Assembly: GCF_030286555.1 (NCBI RefSeq)
Contig: NZ_JASVWF010000006.1
Coordinates: 62,001 to 126,000 of the forward strand
Origin: Actinomycetospora termitidis
GTDB lineage: Bacteria; Actinomycetota; Actinomycetes; Mycobacteriales; Pseudonocardiaceae
Direction of reading: 5' to 3'
Length of the DNA stretch: 64,000 nt
The notes below the pieces were generated by a model, which was given only the letters and a program-made list of their open reading frames with translations, searched no databases and was not told the origin of the DNA. Positions 57,962-64,000 of the stretch are shown piece by piece. Made by a program: the position numbers and the translations under genes. The first letter of the stretch is position 1, and each line of letters begins with the position of its first letter.

Positions 57962-59458
57962 GTGAGCACGGACATCGGGTTCGCAGGGAGCCGGCAGCAC
58001 GCCGACATCCCGGCGCCGCGGTCCCCGCAGGGCGCGTCGGTTGGGGGACCGGCGCCCACCCGCCCCTGGCGCGCGGTGCTCCTGCGCGCGGTGGTCGCTT
58101 CCGACCTCGGCATCGTTCTCGGCGTCGCCGCTGTCGCCACCGTCCTCGGTATCGCCACCCGCTCCTGGGACCTCGACGCCGCTGCCCTGTCGAGCTGCAT
58201 CGGTGCAGGAATCGCTCTGACGCTGATGGCCGCGATGCGCTGCTGGGACCCGCAGGTGATCGGCCAGGGCGCCGAGGAGTTCAACCGCCTCGTCCGCGCC
58301 TTCGTCGGGGCCTCGCTGGTCCTGGCGTTCATCGGCTACATGGCCAAGGCGAACGACCTGCGGCCTTGGGTCATCGGTGTCCTGCCGGTCACCGGGCTCG
58401 CGATTCTCGGCGGCCGCTACCTCATCCGCCGCGTGCTGCACACCGCACGCCGCGAGGACCTCTGCATGTCCTCGGTCCTGGTGATCGGCACCGAGCAGGG
58501 CATCACCGATCTGGTGACCCGGACCCTGCGGGTCCCGCACCACGGCTGGACCGTCGTTGCCGCCTGCACCTCCACCGGCGAGGCCTCCGACGGCTCCACC
58601 TCCGTGGCCGGCGTCCCGGTGGTCGGCGACCTCGACGGCGTCGCCCGCCAGGTCGCCGAGCTCGGCATCGACGTGGTCGCCGTGGCCCCGACCCCCGGCT
58701 GGACCCCGAAGCGGCTCCAGGCCCTGGCCTGGAAGCTCGAGGGCACCGGCGCCGACCTGGTCGTCGACCCGGGCCTCATGGAGATCGGCGGACCTCGCCT
58801 GCACGTCGCCCCGGTCGACGGCCTCCCGATGCTCCGCCTCACCGAGCCCCGCTTCGACGGCGTGACCCGCGCGGTCAAGGCCGGCATCGACCGCCTTGGC
58901 GCCGCCGCGCTGCTCCTCGTCCTCGCCCCGGTCTTCCTGACGATCGCTGTGCTCATCAAGCGCGACGGCGGTCCGGTCTTCTACCGCCAGGAGCGCGTCG
59001 GCCTCAATGGCGAGCACTTCCGGATGGTGAAGTTCCGCTCGATGGTCGTGAATGCGGATCATATGGTCGCGAAGCTTTCCGCCGACAACGAGGCAGCGGG
59101 CCCGCTCTTCAAGATGAAGCGCGACCCGCGCGTCACCGCCATCGGCTCGACGCTCCGCCGCCTCTCGCTCGACGAGCTCCCGCAGCTGTTCAACGTGCTC
59201 GGTGGCTCGATGTCCCTGGTCGGGCCCCGCCCGCCGCTCGCCCGCGAGGTCGCCGAGTACGCGACCGACGCCCGGCGCAAGCTCCTGGTCCGCCCCGGAA
59301 TGACCGGCCTCTGGCAGGTCAGCGGGCGCTCGGACCTCACCTGGGACGAGTCGGTGCGACTCGACCTGCGCTACGTCGAGAACTGGTCGCCGGCCCTCGA
59401 TATGAACATTCTCTGGAAGACCGTCGGAGCCGTCACTCGCGGCCGCGGCGCGTACTGA
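57962..59458 (+). CDS. Polyprenyl-phosphate sugar phosphotransferase (WcaJ/WbaP type)
   Basis: A 498-residue protein: about five N-terminal membrane segments, a CoA-binding-like cytoplasmic middle (VLVIGTEQGITDLVTRTLRV) and a C-terminal bacterial sugar transferase domain with YRQERVGLNGEHFRMVKFRS, RRLSLDELPQLFNVLGGSMS, LVGPRPPL and RPGMTGLWQVSGRSDLTW. It starts repeat-unit synthesis by placing a sugar phosphate on undecaprenyl phosphate. GTG at 57962 is used, with GGGGGG ten bases upstream. Confidence 0.93.
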   Translation: MSTDIGFAGSRQHADIPAPRSPQGASVGGPAPTRPWRAVLLRAVVASDLGIVLGVAAVATVLGIATRSWDLDAAALSSCIGAGIALTLMAAMRCWDPQVIGQGAEEFNRLVRAFVGASLVLAFIGYMAKANDLRPWVIGVLPVTGLAILGGRYLIRRVLHTARREDLCMSSVLVIGTEQGITDLVTRTLRVPHHGWTVVAACTSTGEASDGSTSVAGVPVVGDLDGVARQVAELGIDVVAVAPTPGWTPKRLQALAWKLEGTGADLVVDPGLMEIGGPRLHVAPVDGLPMLRLTEPRFDGVTRAVKAGIDRLGAAALLLVLAPVFLTIAVLIKRDGGPVFYRQERVGLNGEHFRMVKFRSMVVNADHMVAKLSADNEAAGPLFKMKRDPRVTAIGSTLRRLSLDELPQLFNVLGGSMSLVGPRPPLAREVAEYATDARRKLLVRPGMTGLWQVSGRSDLTWDESVRLDLRYVENWSPALDMNILWKTVGAVTRGRGAY

Positions 59459-59504
59459 CTCGCAATTCTTTAACGCACACACCAATTCTTCGGGGGAGAC
59501 ACCT

Positions 59505-60818
59505 GTGTCCGAATCGCTGCGAGTGACCATCCTCGGGCTCAACTACGCGCCCGAGCCCACCGGGATCGCGCCCTACACGACCGGCATGGCGCACTTCTTG
59601 GCCGACGCCGGCCACGACGTCCACGTGGTGACCGGGCTGCCGCACTACCCGCACTGGAAGGTCGCCGACGGCTACCGCGGCGGCTCGCAGGAGATGGACG
59701 GGAACGTCCGTGTCACCCGCGTCTCGCACCCGGTCCCGGCGGTGCCGACCGGCAAGGCCCGCATCGCTATGGAGGCCGCGTTCGCCGCGCGCGCCTGCCG
59801 CGCCGTCGGCACCGCCCCCGACGTACTGCTCGCCGTCAGCCCGGCGCTGCTCACCGTGGGTGCCGCGCTTCGCTGGAAGTCCAGCCGCACCGCGGTGGGC
59901 GTGATCAGCCAGGACCTGTACAGCCGTGCGATCGCCGAGACCGGTGCCATGGGTGGCCGAGGAGCGAAGAGCGCCGAGAGCCTCGAGCGCAATCTCTTCC
60001 GGCGCGCCGACGGCGTCGTCGCCATCCACGAGAGCTTCCGCCGCTCGCTGGTCCGCCTCGGCGTCGACGAGCGGCGTGTCACGACCATCCGCAACTGGAC
60101 CCACCTCAAGGGTGCCTCGGGTGACCCGCAGGCCCTGCGCCGCGAGCTCGGGTGGCGCGACGACGAGATCATTGCCCTGCACGCCGGCAACATGGGTGCC
60201 AAGCAGGGCCTGGAGAACGTCATCAATGCCGCCCGTGCCGCCGAGCAGCTCGGCCTCCCGGTGCGCTTCGTGCTCTTGGGCACCGGGAATCAGCGCGCGA
60301 CGCTCGAGCACCTCGGTCGCGGCATCTCCACGTTGCAGTTCATCGACCCCCTTCCCTCGGACAAATTCGAGAGGGCGATGGCTGCAGCCGACGTCCTGGT
60401 GCTGAACGAGAAGCCCGGCGTTGAGGAGATGTGCGTCCCCTCGAAGCTCACCTCCTACTTCGCCTCCGGTCGGCCCGTCGTCGCCGCGACGAGCCCGAAG
60501 AGCGCGGCCACGTCCGAGGTGCAGGTCTCAGGCGGCGGGGTCTGCGTGCCCCCGGGTGACGAGCGGGAGCTCCTCGAGGCCGTGCTGCGGCTCGGCGCGG
60601 ACCAGGAGGAAGGGCTCGCCCTCGGCTTCCGTGGTCAGCTGTTCGCCCGCGACGCGTTGGCGGAGGACGCGGCACGGAGTTCGTACCTCGGGTGGGTCGA
60701 CCACCTGGCCGAGCGAGTGGTCGGGCCGCGCATCCCGGCTCCTCGCCGCGCCGCCTTCCGCCGCGTGGCCCGCACCGCCCCCATCTCCAACGACGTGCTT
60801 GCGGACGGTGTGCGATGA
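59505..60818 (+). CDS. Family 4 glycosyltransferase (WcaI-like)
   Basis: A 437-residue GT-B protein with WcaI-like start (LRVTILGLNYAPEPTGIAPY, GLPHYPHWKVADGYRGG) and donor-site ALHAGNMGAKQGLENVINAA, NEKPGVEEMCVPSKLTSYFA. In the colanic acid pathway WcaI adds a fucose-linked residue; here the exact sugar is unknown. GTG follows CGGGGGAGACACCT. The stop overlaps the acetyltransferase start by ATGA. Confidence 0.92.
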   Translation: MSESLRVTILGLNYAPEPTGIAPYTTGMAHFLADAGHDVHVVTGLPHYPHWKVADGYRGGSQEMDGNVRVTRVSHPVPAVPTGKARIAMEAAFAARACRAVGTAPDVLLAVSPALLTVGAALRWKSSRTAVGVISQDLYSRAIAETGAMGGRGAKSAESLERNLFRRADGVVAIHESFRRSLVRLGVDERRVTTIRNWTHLKGASGDPQALRRELGWRDDEIIALHAGNMGAKQGLENVINAARAAEQLGLPVRFVLLGTGNQRATLEHLGRGISTLQFIDPLPSDKFERAMAAADVLVLNEKPGVEEMCVPSKLTSYFASGRPVVAATSPKSAATSEVQVSGGGVCVPPGDERELLEAVLRLGADQEEGLALGFRGQLFARDALAEDAARSSYLGWVDHLAERVVGPRIPAPRRAAFRRVARTAPISNDVLADGVR

Positions 60819-61438
60819 CCTCACGACGACTGCAAGACTTCACCGGAGCCGGCTACGACAAGGGCCGGTCCACCGCCTGGCAGATGACCTGGTGGATCGT
60901 CTCGCACATCGTCTTCCAGGCGTGGTGGTGCCCCGCCCGCCTCCGCCCCGCGATCCTCCGCGCGTTCGGCGCCCAGGTCGGGCCGGGCTGCAACATCCGC
61001 AACGGCGTCAAGATTCACTGGCCGTGGAAGCTCGAGATCGGCGACCACTGCTGGATCGGCGAGGAGGCGTGGCTCCTCAACCTCGAGCCCATCTACATCG
61101 GCGACCAGGTCTGCATCTCCCAGCAGGCCTTCCTCTGCACCGGCTCCCACCGGCGCCGTGACCCCAACTTCGAGTACGACAACGCGCCCATCATTGTCGG
61201 CGACGGTGCATGGATCGCCCTTCGCGCCATCGTGCTCCGAGGAGCAGCGGTCCCAGCGGACGGTCTCGTGCCGGCCGGCGCCGTCTTCCAGCGCGAGGTC
61301 GCAGCGAACATCACCCGTCCGAGGACCTCCGAGGAGTCGGAGAACCTGACCCGGGGTATCGACGCGCCAGACGTCGCACTACGTTGGGCCGGCGCGACGA
61401 GCAATGTTGCTGGTTCATCACGCGGGGGACGCTCTTAG
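60815..61438 (+). CDS. Hexapeptide-repeat acetyltransferase (WcaF-like)
   Basis: A 207-residue protein with a left-handed beta-helix of hexapeptide repeats and the WcaF layout (STAWQMTWWIVSHIVFQAWW, NIRNGVKIHWPWKLEIGDHC, WIGEEAWLLNLEPIYIGDQV, CISQQAFLCTGSHRRRDPNF). WcaF-type enzymes O-acetylate sugars of the repeat unit. ATG at 60815 overlaps the glycosyltransferase stop; the longer frame to 60692 is antisense-like. Confidence 0.92.
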   Translation: MTSRRLQDFTGAGYDKGRSTAWQMTWWIVSHIVFQAWWCPARLRPAILRAFGAQVGPGCNIRNGVKIHWPWKLEIGDHCWIGEEAWLLNLEPIYIGDQVCISQQAFLCTGSHRRRDPNFEYDNAPIIVGDGAWIALRAIVLRGAAVPADGLVPAGAVFQREVAANITRPRTSEESENLTRGIDAPDVALRWAGATSNVAGSSRGGRS

Positions 61439-61445
61439 GGGTGCG

Positions 61446-62438
61446 ATGAGCACACAAAGTAAGGCACTGTCACGTGACGTGACCGTGCTGGTGGCCGGGT
61501 CGGGTGGCCTGGTGGGGTCGGCGGTGGTGCGGGCGCTGGGGGCGGCGGGGTTCTCCGATGTGGTGGGGGCGCGGTCGGCGCAGGTGGATCTGCGGGACGC
61601 GGACGCGGCGCGGGAGTTCGTGACGGCGACGGCGCCCGCGGTGGTGGTGGACGCGGCGGCCCGGGTGGGCGGGATCGCGGCGAACAACGCGCGGCCGGTG
61701 GAGTTCCTGCACGACAACCTGCGGATCCAGGCGAACCTGCTGGACGCGGCGCATGCGGCGGACGTGTCGCGGGTGTTGTTCCTGGGGTCGTCGTGCATCT
61801 ATCCGAAGTTCGCCGAGCAGCCGATCCGGGAGGACTCGCTGCTGACAGGGCCGTTGGAGGCCACGAACGACGCGTACGCGATCGCGAAGATCGCGGGGAT
61901 CATGGGTGTGCAGTCCTACCGTCGGGAGTACGACCGGCGGTGGATCTCGGCGATGCCGACGAACCTGTACGGGCCGGGGGACAACTTCGACCTGGAGTCC
62001 TCGCACGTGCTGCCGGCGTTGATCCGGAAGTTCCACGAGGCCCACGTCGCCGGTGATGCGACGGTGACGGTGTGGGGCACGGGGACGCCGCGGCGGGAGT
62101 TCCTGCACGTCGATGACCTGGCGGCGGCGTGTGTGCACCTGCTGGAGGCCTACGACGACCCGGCGCCGATCAACGTCGGCACGGGTGAGGACGTGACGAT
62201 CGCGGAGCTGGCGTCGCTGGTGGCGGCGACCGTGGGGTTCTCCGGGGAGATCGTGTACGACACGTCGCGGCCGGACGGGACGCCGCGCAAGGTGCTGGAC
62301 GTCTCGAAGATCGCCTCGACGGGGTGGAAGCCGCGGATCGGGCTGGCCGAGGGCCTCGCATCGACCTATCGCTGGTACTTGGACAATGTCGCCGGCGAGG
62401 GGGCCGGTGCTGAGCAGATGTCGGGGGTTGTGAAATGA
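61446..62438 (+). CDS. fcl: GDP-L-fucose synthase
   Basis: A 330-residue NAD(P)-dependent epimerase/reductase: cofactor loop [14 protein letters not shown], catalytic Ser in LGSSCIYP, the YxxxK pair in [11 protein letters not shown], and the fucose-synthase words [12 protein letters not shown] and [14 protein letters not shown]. It converts GDP-4-keto-6-deoxymannose to GDP-L-fucose, following the gmd product. ATG at 61446 gives the family length. The gene has strongly G-ending codons (GTG, GCG) unlike neighbours, suggesting separate origin. It overlaps gmd by ATGA. Confidence 0.95.
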   Translation: MSTQSKALSRDVTVLVAGSGGLVGSAVVRALGAAGFSDVVGARSAQVDLRDADAAREFVTATAPAVVVDAAARVGGIAANNARPVEFLHDNLRIQANLLDAAHAADVSRVLFLGSSCIYPKFAEQPIREDSLLTGPLEATNDAYAIAKIAGIMGVQSYRREYDRRWISAMPTNLYGPGDNFDLESSHVLPALIRKFHEAHVAGDATVTVWGTGTPRREFLHVDDLAAACVHLLEAYDDPAPINVGTGEDVTIAELASLVAATVGFSGEIVYDTSRPDGTPRKVLDVSKIASTGWKPRIGLAEGLASTYRWYLDNVAGEGAGAEQMSGVVK

Positions 62439-63418
62439 AGCGCGCCATCATTACGGGGATCACCGGGCAGGACGGGTCGTACCTGACGGAGCTGTTGCTC
62501 TCGAAGGGTTACGAGGTGCACGGGATCATCCGGCGTTCCTCGACGTTCAACACCGGCCGCATCGAGCACCTGTACCAGGACCCGCACGACCCGGAGCAGC
62601 GTCTGGTGCTGCACTACGGCGACCTCACCGACTCCAGCCGTCTGGTGACGTTGATCGAGAAGGTCCGGCCCGACGAGGTGTACCACCTGGCGGCCCAGTC
62701 GCATGTGCGCGTGAGCTTCGACGAGCCGGAGTACACCGGCAACACCACCGGGGTGGGCACCACCCGGCTGCTCGAGGCCATCCGCATGGTCGGGATCGAC
62801 ACCCGCTACTACCAGGCGAGTTCGTCGGAGATGTTCGGTGCGACCCCGCCGCCGCAGAACGAGGACACCCCGTTCTACCCGCGCTCCCCCTATGGGGCGG
62901 CGAAGGTCTACGGCTACTGGATGGCCCGGAACTACCGTGAGGCGCACGGGATGTTCGCGGTGAACGGGATCCTGTTCAACCACGAGTCCCCGCGCCGTGG
63001 GGAGACGTTCGTGACCCGCAAGATCGCCCGCGCCGCGGCGGCGATCGCGCAGGGCAAGGAGCAGTTCGTCTACCTGGGGAACCTGGACGCGATCCGGGAC
63101 TGGGGGTACGCCGCGGAGTACGTCGAGGGCATGTGGCGGATGCTGCAGGCCGACCAGGGTGACGACTACGTGCTGGCGACCGGGACCGCGACCACGGTGC
63201 GCGAGTGGGTCCAGTACTGCTTCGACCACGTCAACCTCGACTGGGAGAAGCACGTCCGGTTCGACGAGACCTACCTGCGCCCCACCGAGGTCGACGCCCT
63301 GATCGGCGACGCGTCCAAGGCCGAGAAGATCCTGGGCTGGAAGGCGCAGACCATGCCCGACGAGCTCGCCCGCATCATGGTCGAGGCGGAACTCGTCGAC
63401 CGCATCGACAGTGTATGA
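62435..63418 (+). CDS. gmd: GDP-mannose 4,6-dehydratase
   Basis: A 327-residue protein nearly textbook in sequence: [86 protein letters not shown] and [20 protein letters not shown]. It makes GDP-4-keto-6-deoxymannose from GDP-mannose, the first step to GDP-fucose. ATG at 62435 overlaps the fcl stop; the stop overlaps the next gene's ATG. Confidence 0.97.
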   Translation: MKRAIITGITGQDGSYLTELLLSKGYEVHGIIRRSSTFNTGRIEHLYQDPHDPEQRLVLHYGDLTDSSRLVTLIEKVRPDEVYHLAAQSHVRVSFDEPEYTGNTTGVGTTRLLEAIRMVGIDTRYYQASSSEMFGATPPPQNEDTPFYPRSPYGAAKVYGYWMARNYREAHGMFAVNGILFNHESPRRGETFVTRKIARAAAAIAQGKEQFVYLGNLDAIRDWGYAAEYVEGMWRMLQADQGDDYVLATGTATTVREWVQYCFDHVNLDWEKHVRFDETYLRPTEVDALIGDASKAEKILGWKAQTMPDELARIMVEAELVDRIDSV

Positions 63419-64000
63419 ATTCGCTCGCGGGTAAACGATTCAGTCTCACCGTACTCTACCCCGCTCTGGCCTGGTACTTCTTACATTATGGCTTCTTCCC
63501 AGGTTTCCGAACGCGTAGCTACTCAGCAGCCGGGTTCAATTCGATTTACGACGGGGGGATCTACCGTTACCGACTCGTCGGGGTCGCACTTGTGCGTGCT
63601 GTCGACGGTACGCTTGGCGCGGAGGCGAGGAAGTACTTAGGGGCACGTCCCGCTTGGATGTACACGCTAGCGCCACAGCTTGACTCCGGCCTCTACCTGT
63701 CAATGTTTGTTGTTGGTGCAGCGTCACTCCTAGTGACAGCCCAATGCCTTTACAAGCTCCTTCTGTCGGTACCGGGTGAGGAGCGGGAGTCTCTCTACTG
63801 CGTGCTTATCGCCGTTGTCGTCCTTACTTCGTACATCATTACTCCCTACGATCAACTAGCATATGCGATGCTTGTGCTTTCCGCATACCTATTCCTGAGC
63901 GCTGGACAGTACTCGACCTACGCGCTAGGCGCGGTGGTCGTTATAGGGACCCTGACTCGGGAGACTCAGGCGCTCTCGCTGGTCTTCGGTGTCGTCTCGC
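63415..64000 (+). CDS. Polytopic membrane protein, partial at right edge
   Basis: The frame opens at ATG 63415 (overlapping the gmd stop, ATGA) and is open to 64000, 195 residues: [20 protein letters not shown], then at least four membrane segments ([72 protein letters not shown]). It could be a polymerase, GT-C transferase or other glycan-related membrane enzyme; the TLTRETQ motif fits GT-C-like proteins. Base composition is clearly lower in G+C than the neighbours and two TTA codons occur (63481, 63637), which are rare in such genomes. Confidence 0.75.
   Translation, partial: MNSLAGKRFSLTVLYPALAWYFLHYGFFPGFRTRSYSAAGFNSIYDGGIYRYRLVGVALVRAVDGTLGAEARKYLGARPAWMYTLAPQLDSGLYLSMFVVGAASLLVTAQCLYKLLLSVPGEERESLYCVLIAVVVLTSYIITPYDQLAYAMLVLSAYLFLSAGQYSTYALGAVVVIGTLTRETQALSLVFGVVS

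Noticed and set aside
1-64000. tRNA, rRNA, insertion sequences, integrases, attachment sites, replication origin
   Set aside because: No cloverleaf, transposase, integrase or DnaA-box cluster was seen; the only mobile-looking items are the two hairpin elements.

Overview
The window is very GC-rich, has dense GTGA/ATGA/TGATG stop-start overlaps, many GTG starts, leaderless-looking -10 elements and typical actinobacterial families: AfsR/SARP regulators, PknB-type kinase, Hsp70/dynamin cluster, DUF4189, DUF4333, DUF6463 and an Excalibur domain. It is most likely a chromosomal stretch of an actinomycete, possibly of the Pseudonocardia type (inference; no rRNA or tRNA is present to place it).

Layout. 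1-4.4 kb: a truncated helical protein gene, small secreted or membrane proteins (DUF4189, Excalibur) and a PrsW-type membrane protease. 4.6-7.8 kb: a membrane protein, a divergent DUF6463/TetR pair sharing two palindromic operators, a truncated SARP, a short helical protein and a LysE exporter. 7.9-10.3 kb: a membrane protein and a secreted peptidoglycan-binding protein with a small lipoprotein-like partner. 10.4-13.9 kb: a tight three-gene unit (helix-turn-helix protein, APH-fold kinase, glycosyltransferase-like protein) of unknown role. 14.1-16.6 kb: three membrane proteins bounded by two copies of one long hairpin element.

16.6-25.7 kb is the most striking region: nine minus-strand genes, almost all overlapping by the four bases GTGA, encode an ECF sigma factor, a first dynamin-like GTPase, a protein of six 13-residue calcium-type repeats, a transmembrane Ser/Thr kinase, a membrane protein carrying the same extracellular domain as the kinase, a membrane-anchored GrpE-like protein, a second dynamin-like GTPase with a membrane segment, a small acidic protein and an Hsp70-like ATPase without a standard substrate domain. 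The lengths of the two GTPases recall IniC and IniA of mycobacteria. I infer an envelope-stress, membrane-remodelling system with a built-in chaperone and calcium or wall sensing. A J-domain protein lies 2 kb away on the other strand.

26-31 kb: a heptad-repeat coiled-coil protein, an FHA gene remnant, the J-domain protein and a secreted SGNH hydrolase. 31-36 kb: two NarX-like membrane histidine kinases and one LuxR-type response regulator whose gene is overlapped at both ends by the kinase genes. 36-39 kb: a full-length AfsR-type SARP regulator. 39.5-44.5 kb: an atypical, lower-GC membrane gene and a very large surface protein of tandem VCBS/cadherin-like repeats plus a beta-propeller.

44.7-64 kb is an exopolysaccharide locus that runs off the right edge. 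It holds glycosyltransferases (GT2, WecG/TagA type, two GT4), a Wzz/BY-kinase, a Wzx flippase, a Wzy-like polymerase, a polyprenyl-phosphate sugar transferase, a hexapeptide acetyltransferase, GDP-fucose synthesis (gmd, fcl) and secreted accessory proteins (beta-helix lipoprotein, subtilase). The logic is Wzx/Wzy-dependent assembly of a probably fucose-containing, acylated polymer, reminiscent of colanic acid. The last gene is AT-richer and carries TTA codons, suggesting a recently acquired serotype-like end.
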